Part shown: piece by piece, positions 29,716 through 38,707 of the stretch
Position numbering within the stretch: the stretch's first letter is position 1
Layout of the letters: every line of letters begins with the position of its first letter
Source of the DNA: Roseibium sp.
GTDB taxonomy: Bacteria > Pseudomonadota > Alphaproteobacteria > Rhizobiales > Stappiaceae
Reading direction: 5' to 3'
Assembly (NCBI GenBank): GCA_017643215.1
Contig: JAEPNV010000001.1
Span: 558,001 to 622,000 of the forward strand
Length of the DNA stretch: 64,000 bases
Made by a program: the position numbers and the translations under genes
The notes under the pieces: generated by a model
The model's database searches: none
What the model was told of the DNA's origin: nothing
What the model saw: the letters and a program-made list of their open reading frames with translations, nothing else

Positions 29716-30576
29716 TCATCCGCCGCCGGGCATCATCACATACACCGTCTTGTCCGACGGCAGGCGGTCGCGCCGCGCGATCAACATGGGATCGGTCGCC
29801 ATCTCAATGACATAGCCCTCTTCGGCGGCCCGGGCAGTGAACGCATCCAGAGAGCCGAAAAAGTGGAAATGCATTGGGATCACCATCGCCGGGCCAATGT
29901 CGGCCAGCACATCGATCATGCTTTCCAGACGCAACGTCGCGGAATTGTCGATCGCCGCGAACACAATGTCGATCTGGCCGAGACGGGTCAGATCGTTCTG
30001 TGTCAATCGGTGGTGCAGATGTCCAAGATGGGCAACACACAGGTCTCCGACCTCGAAGACGAAGATGGAGTTTCCGAGCGGCCGTGTTTCACCGTCCCAG
30101 CCGCGGATGTTGGTCTGAATATTGCGGATCCGCACATCCTCGATCGTCATGTCGTGGTCGATCGGCCCGCCTTCGGGATTCCAGCCCAAAAGGACATGCT
30201 TGATCGCCGGATCGGGATTGAACGTGTAATGGGTGCTGTGGGCGCCGTTCATGGTCGCGACCGTCGGCGGATGCTGCGGCCTGTACGTGTCGTTGTAATC
30301 GGTTGCGATGCGCACGCCGCGCGGCGTTTCCAATTCGAAGGTCGAGTGGCCGATGTAACGGATTTGCAACTCGTTCGGAGCAAGCGCCACCTGTGCCCGC
30401 CGCGGCTCGAATTCACCTGGTGAGGCCACAAGCTGGCACACCGCCAGCGCAGGCACCAGCATGACCAGCATCCAGCCGGTGGCGGCGGCGATCAGCCGGC
30501 CAGCCCGTGTTTCAACCGCACTCGCGTTGATGTAACCAGCCAAGGTTTTGCTCCTGCCTGTGATCCCTATCGGCAA
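29716..30576 (-). CDS. MBL-fold metal-dependent hydrolase with altered metal motif, exported or anchored
   Basis: 286 residues. An N-terminal hydrophobic segment (WMLVMLVPALAVCQLVA) is followed by an UlaG-like MBL fold: IRYIGHSTFELETPRG at the start, VGDLCVAHLGHLHHRL in the middle, and VIPMHFHFFG later. The canonical HxHxDH is replaced by NGAHSTHYT, so the metal site must differ or be partial. Substrate unknown. Convergent with rsmD, 7 nt away. Confidence 0.8.
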   Translation of the reverse strand: MPIGITGRSKTLAGYINASAVETRAGRLIAAATGWMLVMLVPALAVCQLVASPGEFEPRRAQVALAPNELQIRYIGHSTFELETPRGVRIATDYNDTYRPQHPPTVATMNGAHSTHYTFNPDPAIKHVLLGWNPEGGPIDHDMTIEDVRIRNIQTNIRGWDGETRPLGNSIFVFEVGDLCVAHLGHLHHRLTQNDLTRLGQIDIVFAAIDNSATLRLESMIDVLADIGPAMVIPMHFHFFGSLDAFTARAAEEGYVIEMATDPMLIARRDRLPSDKTVYVMMPGGG

Positions 30577-30683
30577 GAGTAGCGCCCGATGCCGCTAAGG
30601 CAAGTTGAAACCCGGGGTTTACCGCGCCGTGGCTGGCTGTCGCGGGCGATTTCCGAGAGCGTATCAACGCCGGTCACGGGGGA

Positions 30684-30733
30684 TAAAAAACAGGCAACCG
30701 CTCCAGATACGCCAATTCGTGGGAGCGGTTGCC
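30684..30733 (-). terminator. Rho-independent terminator for the small gene at 30780-31118
   Basis: On the minus strand a 12-bp perfect stem (GGCAACCGCTCC / GGAGCGGTTGCC) is followed by TG and six T. It lies 47 nt past that gene's stop. Confidence 0.85.
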
Positions 30734-30779
30734 AAGTGGGAGCAGGTGGGAGGAAGACCCTGCTCCGGGACAAACCTCG

Positions 30780-31118
30780 TTAAACGCGGTACAGCGACAC
30801 CGGGCGTTTGCCCGTGCGGCTGGTCAAATACGTGTCTCCGGCAACAGTCGCGTCCGGATCGAGCGCTTGCCGGTAGATGACCTCTCCGGCATGTCCGGCC
30901 TCTTCCACCAGGCCCTGGCGCGAACAGTTTGCTGCGACGGCCAGGCCGAGCCGGCGCAAATGCGCCCGCCGGTAGCAGTAGACGGCCAGCCGGTTGCGCT
31001 GAACGTCCGGCAAACGCCGGGCGCGTTCACTCGCAGAAGCAAGTGATTCTTGAATAAGCTCGCCGAGCACCTCTTCGGGCACCGGGCATCCTTCCAGGTC
31101 AATGGATCCTTTGGTCAT
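30780..31118 (-). CDS. Small protein of unknown function behind a CtrA-like box
   Basis: 112 residues, soluble, helix-rich in its first 75 residues (ELIQESLASASERARRLPD, RNRLAVYCYRRAHLRRLGLA) with a basic C-terminus. Not recognised. A strong terminator directly downstream and a TTAA-N7-TTAA box about 50 nt upstream support it as a real, separately transcribed gene. Confidence 0.65.
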   Translation of the reverse strand: MTKGSIDLEGCPVPEEVLGELIQESLASASERARRLPDVQRNRLAVYCYRRAHLRRLGLAVAANCSRQGLVEEAGHAGEVIYRQALDPDATVAGDTYLTSRTGKRPVSLYRV

Positions 31119-31167
31119 CGCAGTGGCCTACAAATTTGAACCCACCTTTGATTAACCATTGCATAGA

Positions 31168-31182
31168 TTAATTTTGAATTAA
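31168..31182 (-). promoter_or_regulatory. CtrA-like box in an AT-rich spacer
   Basis: TTAA, 7 nt, TTAA within a perfect inverted repeat ATTAATT-ttg-AATTAAT (31167-31183). It lacks the terminal C of the full CtrA consensus but has the right spacing; another TTAAC lies at 31152-31156. It is 50 nt upstream of the 112-residue gene. Confidence 0.4.
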
Positions 31183-31233
31183 TTAGGAAGTTATCAATAG
31201 AAAAATCGATGTATTGCCGATTGTAACGATGTT

Positions 31234-32085
31234 CTACGCAGAAGGTATCGGCGATTTTTCTGCTGTGGATAACAGTTTACCTATTTGTTCGACTGCCTTT
31301 TGCCTTAGCGGTTCTGCGCGGTCGAGGATTTGTTTTGTTTTCAGGAAATCGAGCACTCTTATGTTGTCATCCTCCGGACGGAGGAGGACATGTGGTTGAT
31401 TTTGTTTCAGCTTTTCCTGGGTAATGGTTTGCATGAGGATCTGCGACGTTCCAAAGATCGCGTCCAGGGACGTCGGCAATTGCCTTTCGCTCCGCGGCAC
31501 TGGTGAGCCGACGACGTCGACGGCAACGATGACATCGCAGTTGGTGGGAAGCCGGTCAAAGGGCAGGGGATTAACCACCCCGCCATCAATCAAAATCTGA
31601 TCCTTGCGCTTGACCGGCCGGAAGACCGCCGGAATGGCGATTGACGCGGCGATGGCCGGAAGGAGCGGCCCGGCATCGATGTCGACCTCTCGGCAGCCAT
31701 AAAAATCCGTCGCCAACACCCTCAACGGGATGGCGAGGTCCTCGAAATTGTCCGGCAGATGCTCGGCAACAAAGACGTCAAGCACCTTGAGCGGATCGAA
31801 CACGACGTTCGAACCGTTAAACAGTTCGGAGAGCCGTTTGGGGCGCAGTTTCCAAAGGCGTCCAAGAACGGAATTGCGGTCGGAAAACAGCTCAAGCGCG
31901 ATTTCGCGGATTTCCCGGCCGGTGCGCCCGCTCGCATACGCGGCGCCGAAAATCGCGCCGATCGATGTACCGGAAATCGCATGCGGCTTCAGGCCGAGTT
32001 CGTCAAAGGCCTCAAGGACGGGGATGTGCGACATGCCCCTTGCCCCGCCTCCGCCAAGGGCCAGCCCTATGCGCGGATACGACAT
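31234..32085 (-). CDS. Patatin-like phospholipase (RssA type)
   Basis: 283 residues. The oxyanion loop GGGGARG, nucleophile elbow GTSIG and catalytic DGG (ILIDGGVVNPLP) are all intact. Probably a cytoplasmic or membrane-associated lipid acyl hydrolase; substrate unknown. It lies between the small CtrA-box gene and the GGDEF-EAL gene, all on the minus strand. Confidence 0.93.
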   Translation of the reverse strand: MSYPRIGLALGGGGARGMSHIPVLEAFDELGLKPHAISGTSIGAIFGAAYASGRTGREIREIALELFSDRNSVLGRLWKLRPKRLSELFNGSNVVFDPLKVLDVFVAEHLPDNFEDLAIPLRVLATDFYGCREVDIDAGPLLPAIAASIAIPAVFRPVKRKDQILIDGGVVNPLPFDRLPTNCDVIVAVDVVGSPVPRSERQLPTSLDAIFGTSQILMQTITQEKLKQNQPHVLLRPEDDNIRVLDFLKTKQILDRAEPLRQKAVEQIGKLLSTAEKSPIPSA

Positions 32086-32158
32086 GATTGAACCTCTGGC
32101 CTGTGGTTTGCTGTTTCCGATGGCGCCTAAGCCTGATTAGCTCCGATCGCCCGGACGA

Positions 32159-35100
32159 TCAAACCACAATCCGAAGATCTGCCGGTGAACTGGAGAGCCA
32201 GTCGGTCATGGCATTGTAGGGCATCGGCCGTGCAATGAGATATCCTTGCACCGAAAAGTCGCCCATCATGCGCAGCCGGCCAAACTGCGCCTCGGTTTCC
32301 ACACCTTCGCAAATGACGCCGATATCCAGCGAACGGGCAAGGTGAATGAGCTGGTTGACCACGATTTCCTTTTTGACGTCCGTCAGGATTCGTGCCGTGA
32401 ACGACCTGTCGATCTTCAGTCCGTTGATCGGCAGGTCCGCGACATGGGACAAGGACGCGTAGCCCGTTCCAAAATCATCGAGTTCGATGTGGACACCAAG
32501 GCGGTGCAATTCCTCCAGAACCTGCGAATTGTCGGACCGCTCGTCGTCCAGAAACACCGATTCCAGAACTTCGGCAGTGATGTGGTGCGGTTCGACCTGA
32601 TGGCGCTTCATGGCGGCGTTGAAGTCGGCAAGCAAGGTCCCCGAGATCAAATGGGACGGGGACAGATTGACCGCGATGCGGCCGAAAGCGTAGCCCTTGT
32701 CGAGCCAGGCGCGTGCGGCCGCGAGGGCCTTGTCGATCACGATTTCCCCGAGTGTGGACGCCAGGTTGGTCTTTTCGACCACCGGCAGGAACGCGCCCGG
32801 GCCCAAAACACCGCGCGTCGGGTGCTGCCAGCGCACCAGCGCCTCCACGCCGGTTACCATTTGGGTGCGGATGTTGACCTGAGGCTGGAACACAAGGAAA
32901 AACTCGTCCCTGTGGATCGCTTCACGCAGCTCGCTTTCCGTCCGCGCCTCCTGATCGCTATCGATTTTCATATCGTGTGTGAAGTAGCTCCAACGGTCTT
33001 TGCCGTTTTCCTTCGAGCGATAAAGTGCCAGGTCCGCATTCACCAGCAAGGTGCCGAAATCGGTCCCGTCTTGCGGGCATCGGGCAATCCCCATGCTGAC
33101 GGAGGGCCAGATCTGGCTGCCTTCGAATTCCATCGGCGCCCGCATGACGATATTGGCACGTTCGCACAGTTCTTCAGGATCGGCGTGCGGACCGTCCGCG
33201 ATGATGACGAATTCGTCGCCGCCCCAGCGGTAAGCGGTGCCGAGGCCGCTGCAACAGGTCTTCAGCCGCTCACCGGCTTCCTCGAGGCAATGATCGCCGG
33301 CCGGATGCCCAAGTGTGTCATTGATGCGTTTGAAGTTGTCGAGGTCCATGTGAATGATGAAGGCGGGAGTGTCTTCCGCTCCCGGCGCGAAAAGCCGTTC
33401 AGCGTCCTTTTGGCAGCACGCCCGGTTGGCCAGTTGCGTGAGAGGATCGAAATAGGCCATCCGCTCGGCCTTTTCCTTGGCCGCGCGGGTTTCTTTTTCG
33501 CGTTCGGTGCGTTCGGTCAGGTCGTTGGCGATCGCGACGAACAGGCGCGTGTTGCGTTCCTTGTAGAGCTGCAAACGCACTTCGACCGGATATTGTGACC
33601 CGTCCTTGCGGAGCTGAATGCCCTCAACATCCAGCGCGCTGACCGATCCGTTCAGCAGCGGAGCAACCATCGTACGGAAAGACTGCTCGCTGTGCTGAGG
33701 GCTGACATCCCACGGGGCCAGCGAGGTGATCTCGTCGATGGTGTAACCAAGGTTGTCGCAGCCGCAGGCGTTGGCGTATTCGAAGATGAATGTGTGGGCG
33801 TCGAACAGATAGACCTCGTTCAACGACGCTTCCATGATGCCGGCCAGCAACTGGCTTTGCTGGCGGGCGACCTGACGGTCGGTGATGTCATGCGTGGTTC
33901 CGAAGATCTTTCGCGCCTCGCCGTGCTCGTCCGGGGTCGCGTAGCCGCGCACATGAAGGTGCCGGACTGCACCATCGCTTCGGATGATCTGGTGTTCGAA
34001 ATCAAACTCCGAACACGTGAGGATGGCCTGTTCCATCACGGATTCAACCATGGTGCGTTCCGAGACGGGGATCTGCCGGTACAGCATCTTCCGGGCAATG
34101 ACGCTGCAGGTGTCGATCGGGACACCGACAATGTGGAACATCTCCTCCGTCCAATGAAGGTCGCCGGTGAGCAAATCCCGTTCCCAGCTGCCCACGGAGG
34201 CGATCTTTTGCGCTTCAAGCAGACGATTTTTGCTGAGCTCCAGTTTCCGCGTGTTGGTCTCGACTTCGTTTTCAAGCTTCTCCCGGGTGGCGAGGACAGA
34301 GTGCTGCAGGTTCCGGATCAAGCGATTGAAGATCGTCCAGAACAGGCTCGCGAAGGCCAGGCCAATGAGCAACGAGACTCCCGTGCTTTTCAAGAACGCC
34401 ACAAACTCGTCGGTGACGTCCTGCAGGAGCACGATTGCGGTCGTCGGGAAACCGTCGGAATGAGTGACCGGCAGGACATGAACCACGTTCACGCGTCGAT
34501 CCGCGATGAACAGCCGATCCGTCAGTCCGCGTGCGCTAAGTCCGGCGGCAAGGGACTGGCCGAAAGCGGCGGGAAGAGGCTCGGACGTTGTGCTTTTATA
34601 GGCATAGGGGCCGGCATGCGCCCACCCGCCGGTGCCGAGTGCCGGTCCGCTGCCGGCAATCGCCTGATCGCGCCGGTAAACCTTGACCGCTTGGGCATCG
34701 AGCGTTGCGCCGATAAACGCGAGCGGCTCCTCGAGCGCCATGGCGATCTTCAGATATCCGATTACCGTATCGCCGTTCATCCAGGGACGCACGGCCGTCA
34801 GGGACAAAAGGCCATTGTCGCCAAACTCCAAGCCCCGTACGACCGTGTTATCGCGGTGGGCGGTCTTGAGAAGCAACGACCGTCCAAAAGGGGGCTGTGA
34901 GTCGTCCAGATGCGCCTTGTGCATTGGAGACATGTCCGGGCCATATACCGAAAACTCGGAAACATGATGGAACGAGGCCATCTCGTCGAACACCGCATCG
35001 GCCTCGTTTCGCAGCGCCTCCATATCGCGCGACGCGACCGCGCGTCTGAATGTCTCATTGGTCGATAGACCAAGCAGCGCTTGTTCCAAACCCGAAGACG

Positions 35101-35419
35101 CAACCGACTTCTGGTGCAGAAAAAGCATGGCGGCGGACGCGGACGTGGATTCGATCGGTTTCTTCAGGTTTCGGAATTCGTTCACCACGTTTTGCGTCGT
35201 CAGAACAACACCCGTGACAGCCAAAAACGCAAAAAAGGTCACCTTGAGCGGACGTGCGATTTGCCGTCCATTGGCGCTCCAACTTTTCAGGACCGAGTCC
35301 AGCCGCCGGCTGAACCGGTGATAGGTCAGCCGGTGATGGGCCGCGTTACCGCTGTTTGGCTCCTTTTGCTCGATGTCCAAGTCAAACCCCTTGCCTGCGA
35401 TGGCCGTCGCATTGACCAA
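32159..35419 (-). CDS. Membrane sensor with PAS, GGDEF and EAL domains
   Basis: 1086 residues. A first membrane helix (VTFFAFLAVTGVVLTTQNVV), a periplasmic sensor region (about 85-340), and a second helix (VSLLIGLAFASLFWTIF) precede two PAS-type domains (about 395-640), a GGDEF domain with intact RWGGDEFVII, and an EAL domain with intact VEALVRW and DDFGTGYASL. Both c-di-GMP synthesis and breakdown signatures are conserved, so the net activity is open. The ligand is unknown. Confidence 0.93.
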   Translation of the reverse strand: MVNATAIAGKGFDLDIEQKEPNSGNAAHHRLTYHRFSRRLDSVLKSWSANGRQIARPLKVTFFAFLAVTGVVLTTQNVVNEFRNLKKPIESTSASAAMLFLHQKSVASSGLEQALLGLSTNETFRRAVASRDMEALRNEADAVFDEMASFHHVSEFSVYGPDMSPMHKAHLDDSQPPFGRSLLLKTAHRDNTVVRGLEFGDNGLLSLTAVRPWMNGDTVIGYLKIAMALEEPLAFIGATLDAQAVKVYRRDQAIAGSGPALGTGGWAHAGPYAYKSTTSEPLPAAFGQSLAAGLSARGLTDRLFIADRRVNVVHVLPVTHSDGFPTTAIVLLQDVTDEFVAFLKSTGVSLLIGLAFASLFWTIFNRLIRNLQHSVLATREKLENEVETNTRKLELSKNRLLEAQKIASVGSWERDLLTGDLHWTEEMFHIVGVPIDTCSVIARKMLYRQIPVSERTMVESVMEQAILTCSEFDFEHQIIRSDGAVRHLHVRGYATPDEHGEARKIFGTTHDITDRQVARQQSQLLAGIMEASLNEVYLFDAHTFIFEYANACGCDNLGYTIDEITSLAPWDVSPQHSEQSFRTMVAPLLNGSVSALDVEGIQLRKDGSQYPVEVRLQLYKERNTRLFVAIANDLTERTEREKETRAAKEKAERMAYFDPLTQLANRACCQKDAERLFAPGAEDTPAFIIHMDLDNFKRINDTLGHPAGDHCLEEAGERLKTCCSGLGTAYRWGGDEFVIIADGPHADPEELCERANIVMRAPMEFEGSQIWPSVSMGIARCPQDGTDFGTLLVNADLALYRSKENGKDRWSYFTHDMKIDSDQEARTESELREAIHRDEFFLVFQPQVNIRTQMVTGVEALVRWQHPTRGVLGPGAFLPVVEKTNLASTLGEIVIDKALAAARAWLDKGYAFGRIAVNLSPSHLISGTLLADFNAAMKRHQVEPHHITAEVLESVFLDDERSDNSQVLEELHRLGVHIELDDFGTGYASLSHVADLPINGLKIDRSFTARILTDVKKEIVVNQLIHLARSLDIGVICEGVETEAQFGRLRMMGDFSVQGYLIARPMPYNAMTDWLSSSPADLRIVV

Positions 35420-35746
35420 GACCAGCGGCTCCAGATTGGAGGACTTTGAGTGCGTAAAACTGTTTGGGACTTTCGCCCTTGATTGACGTTCTGAGCCCTG
35501 ATCTCAGCGCAAGTGTAGATACCAACAGTTAATTTGGATTGAAAGAACTCTTAATGCATTGGTAATAAGACGGATAAAGTGAAAGTGTTAAAGTGAACAT
35601 CTGAAGTTCCGTTGTAATGGCGAACGTACGTCCTGACAGCCGGCTTTGAAGTCTATGACCTGGGAGTTCGTTTCCTCTCCTTACGGAAATTTTCACGCAA
35701 TCAGCAAATAGATGACACGAATTTTTCTGTATATACAATAATATTG
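35420..35746. other. AT-rich spacer upstream of the GGDEF-EAL gene
   Basis: About 327 nt, visibly poorer in GC than its neighbours. It holds a perfect inverted repeat ACAATA-a-TATTGT at 35735-35747, directly at the 3' end of the dehalogenase gene. A 73-codon frame crosses it but has no support. It probably carries the GGDEF-EAL promoter. Confidence 0.4.
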
Positions 35747-36727
35747 TCACGCCGAATTTGTGCTATCTGGTAAAATCCCGGATCGGTTGAAGAAGTCGAC
35801 AAGAGAATACAGGACTTGTTCCGGATTTTCCTCGGGCAGGAAATGGCCGCCAGCAATGCCCCGGCCTTCCACGGTCTCGGCCCAACGCCGCCAGACATCG
35901 AGCGGCGTGTCGCCTGACTGGGCGATCCCGGTTTCGCCCCAAAGCGCCAAAAGCGGCGCTGTGATCCGGCGTCCGGCCGTCACGTCGGCGGCATCATGGT
36001 CGAGGTCAATCGTGGCTCCGGCCCGGTAGTCCTCGCAGGTGGCCGCGATCCGCTCCGGCTGGGCAAACGCGGCGTGATAATGCTGAAGCGCGGGGGCGGC
36101 AAAGGCGGACAGGTCGAGCGCCGCGGTCCAACTGGCCAGAGTGTGGTCGAGATACATGGCCGGCGCGGCCGCGATGAGGTTTTCCGGGAAGGGGGCCGGT
36201 TGGGCCAGAAACGCCCAGTGATAGACCTTCAGCGCAAAAGCGCGGTCCATCCGGCGCCAATAGTCGTAGGTCGGCAGGATGTCGAGCACCGCGATCCGCG
36301 TGACCACTTCAGGGTGGTCCAGCGCTAGCCGGTAGGCGACCCGCCCACCCCGATCGTGACCGGCCAGGGCGAATGTCTCGTGACCGAAGTGCCGCATGAG
36401 GGCAACCATCGCCGCCGCCATCGACCGTTTGGCATAGGGCGCGTGATCATCGGTGAGCGGCGGCAGGCCCGATTGTCCGTAGCCGGGAAGGTCCGGAATG
36501 AAAACGGCAAAATACCGGGCAAGATCCCCGGCGATGGTGTGCCACATCGCGTGGGTTTGGGGGTAGCCATGCAAAAGCAACAGCGGGGAACCGTCGCCAG
36601 CGCGCCGGCAGAACAGGGTCAGGCCGTCCACGTCGACTTCGTGTCGTTCAAATCCTGGAAACAGTTCCGGCAATTCACCGCCTGGCACGTCCGGCCTCCC
36701 TTGATGGCTGCCAGCCAAGGGTGGCAT
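35747..36727 (-). CDS. Fluoroacetate/haloacetate dehalogenase (alpha/beta hydrolase)
   Basis: 326 residues. Residues here match the characterised Rhodopseudomonas RPA1163 enzyme at a constant offset of 15: nucleophile D125 and fluoroacetate-binding R126, R129 (GHDRGGR); acid D149 (AVLDILPT); halide pocket H170, W171 (KVYHWAFLAQP) and Y234 (CEDYRAGA); base H295 (GGHFLPEE). RPA1163 residue numbers are recalled from the literature. No signal peptide, so cytoplasmic. The ATG at 36727 lies just beyond the purD stop and has cggag upstream; a longer frame (36817) would overlap purD. Confidence 0.88.
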   Translation of the reverse strand: MPPLAGSHQGRPDVPGGELPELFPGFERHEVDVDGLTLFCRRAGDGSPLLLLHGYPQTHAMWHTIAGDLARYFAVFIPDLPGYGQSGLPPLTDDHAPYAKRSMAAAMVALMRHFGHETFALAGHDRGGRVAYRLALDHPEVVTRIAVLDILPTYDYWRRMDRAFALKVYHWAFLAQPAPFPENLIAAAPAMYLDHTLASWTAALDLSAFAAPALQHYHAAFAQPERIAATCEDYRAGATIDLDHDAADVTAGRRITAPLLALWGETGIAQSGDTPLDVWRRWAETVEGRGIAGGHFLPEENPEQVLYSLVDFFNRSGILPDSTNSA

Positions 36728-36768
36728 GGGCGGGCTCCGCGCCGCAAGCGGTGCCGCTGGTCCTGACC

Positions 36769-38046
36769 CTAGTCTTGACGGGACTTGACCGCACGCCAGG
36801 CAATGTCGGAGCGGCAAAACCCGTCCGGCCAGTCAATGCGTTCGATCGCGGCGTAGGCTCTATCGCGCGCCTCCTGCACATTTGAGCCAAGCGCCGTGAC
36901 GTTGAGGACGCGTCCGCCGGCGGCCAGCAACCGGTCACCGTCAAGGCGTGTTCCGGCGTGGAAGATCTCAATATCTGGATCATCGGCGAACGCGTCGAGG
37001 CCGCGGATCTCGGTTCCTTTTTTGTAGGATCCCGGATAGCCCTTCGCCGCAAGAACGACGCTGACCGCCGCCTCGTCGAACCACCGTGCGGAAACCTTGT
37101 CCAGCGTTCCGTCGACGCAGGCCAGCATCAAGGTAAGGATGTCGTCCTTCAGGCGCATCATCAGCACCTGGCATTCCGGATCGCCGAAGCGGGTGTTGTA
37201 TTCGATGAGCTTCGGCCCGTCGCCGGTGATCATCAGCCCGGCATATAGAACGCCCTTGAACGGTGTTCCGCGCGCGGCCATGGTCTTGATCGTCGGCTTG
37301 ATGATCCGGTCGAGCGTTTCAGCGATCCGCTCCTCCGTCATCACGGGCGCCGGCGAATAGGCGCCCATGCCGCCCGTGTTCGGGCCCTGGTCGCCGTCAA
37401 AGGCCCGTTTGTGATCTTGCGCGGTGGCAAGCGGCAGCACATGCGCGCCGTCGGACAGCACAAAGAAGCTGGCCTCTTCGCCGGCCAGAAACTCTTCGAT
37501 CACCACTTCGGCCCCCGCGTCACCGAATTGACCGTCGAAACAGTTTTGGACCGCATCAAGCGCCTGAGGCAGCGTCTCGGCGACCACGACGCCCTTGCCG
37601 GCGGCCAATCCATCCGCCTTGACGACGATCGGCGCGCCTTTCTCCCGGACATAGGTCATCGCGTCGTCCGGATTTGAGAAGCGCGCATAGGCAGCGGTTG
37701 GAATGCCCGCCGCGTCACACACGCCTTTTGTGAACGCCTTGGACCCTTCCAGTTGCGCGGCCGCCTGGCTCGGCCCAAACGCCTTGATCCCTGCCGCCGC
37801 CAGATCATCGGCAAGCCCGGCCACGAGCGGAGCTTCCGGACCAATGACAACAAGGTCAATGCCGTTTGCCTTGCAAAACGCGGTCACGGCCTGATGGTCC
37901 GCCGCGTCCAGATCCACGAGGTCGGCAACGGCGGCGATACCGGCATTTCCAGGCGCGGCATAAAGCCGGGTCAACAAGGCGGAATTGGAAATCGCCCAAG
38001 CGAGCGCGTGTTCCCGGCCGCCGGAGCCAATGAGAAGGATGTTCAT
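36769..38046 (-). CDS. purD: Phosphoribosylamine-glycine ligase
   Basis: Second step of purine synthesis, joining glycine to phosphoribosylamine with ATP. 425 residues starting [20 protein letters not shown]-grasp features include [12 protein letters not shown] and the [19 protein letters not shown] segment. The ATG at 38046 is the family start. Confidence 0.97.
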   Translation of the reverse strand: MNILLIGSGGREHALAWAISNSALLTRLYAAPGNAGIAAVADLVDLDAADHQAVTAFCKANGIDLVVIGPEAPLVAGLADDLAAAGIKAFGPSQAAAQLEGSKAFTKGVCDAAGIPTAAYARFSNPDDAMTYVREKGAPIVVKADGLAAGKGVVVAETLPQALDAVQNCFDGQFGDAGAEVVIEEFLAGEEASFFVLSDGAHVLPLATAQDHKRAFDGDQGPNTGGMGAYSPAPVMTEERIAETLDRIIKPTIKTMAARGTPFKGVLYAGLMITGDGPKLIEYNTRFGDPECQVLMMRLKDDILTLMLACVDGTLDKVSARWFDEAAVSVVLAAKGYPGSYKKGTEIRGLDAFADDPDIEIFHAGTRLDGDRLLAAGGRVLNVTALGSNVQEARDRAYAAIERIDWPDGFCRSDIAWRAVKSRQD

Positions 38047-38163
38047 GCGCAGGATGTCTCTTTGTCGAACGCAACGAGGCGCATCCTTTGGGGCAGGGCG
38101 CCGACGATGGGGGCGGTCTAACATGAGAGATTTCGCCAGACAATTGGCGGGAGCGATCTGGCC

Positions 38164-38628
38164 ATGACCCGCTCATTGCAGGTCTTGTTGGGCGGACCGG
38201 CCACACGCCGCGCGATCGAGGTGCTGATGGAGGCGTCCGCCAAGGAAAAGGGCCGGTCCCTGGCTGAAAACCAGCGTGAGACCTTGCGCGATGTGCTCGT
38301 GAACGCGGCCCTTGGGCGGGTTTACCTGGGCACTTACAATGAAGAACCCTGCGGTTTTGTGCTCGCGTTGTTTGTCCAATCGGTCGGTCATGGCGGCCGG
38401 ATCGCCGTGATCGACGAGGTCTATGTTGCGCCGCGCCGTCAGGACCAGGGCATTTCCAAGAGCCTGATCCGTCATGCAGTGGCCGATCTCGACACGTTTG
38501 GAGTGGTGGCCCTCGCAGCACTGGAAAAACCCGGCGGGCCGCTTTCCGCGCTGCTTGAGGCGGAGGGCTTTGAGCGCTGCCCCTGTCAACTTTTTGAAAA
38601 GCGTTTTGATCCGGCCGGGGCCGAGTGA
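38164..38628 (+). CDS. GNAT-family N-acetyltransferase
   Basis: 154 residues. The fold's acetyl-CoA region appears as [20 protein letters not shown], a somewhat degenerate Q/R-x-x-G-x-G/A loop. The C-terminus has [17 protein letters not shown]. Substrate unknown. Divergent from purD. Confidence 0.75.
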   Translation: MTRSLQVLLGGPATRRAIEVLMEASAKEKGRSLAENQRETLRDVLVNAALGRVYLGTYNEEPCGFVLALFVQSVGHGGRIAVIDEVYVAPRRQDQGISKSLIRHAVADLDTFGVVALAALEKPGGPLSALLEAEGFERCPCQLFEKRFDPAGAE

Positions 38629-38707
38629 TCGGCCGGCGCCTTTCGGCGGCAAACGGGACAAAGGGAAACTTCTCGCCTACGCCGGGCAGACGCGCTAAAC
38701 CGGCGTC

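Noticed and set aside
32246..33598. A 450-codon plus-strand frame opposite the GGDEF-EAL gene
   Set aside because: Mirror of the EAL and GGDEF coding sequence; no domain of its own.
35529..35750. A 73-codon minus-strand frame in the AT-rich spacer
   Set aside because: No ribosome site or family resemblance; it overlaps the 3' end of the dehalogenase gene.
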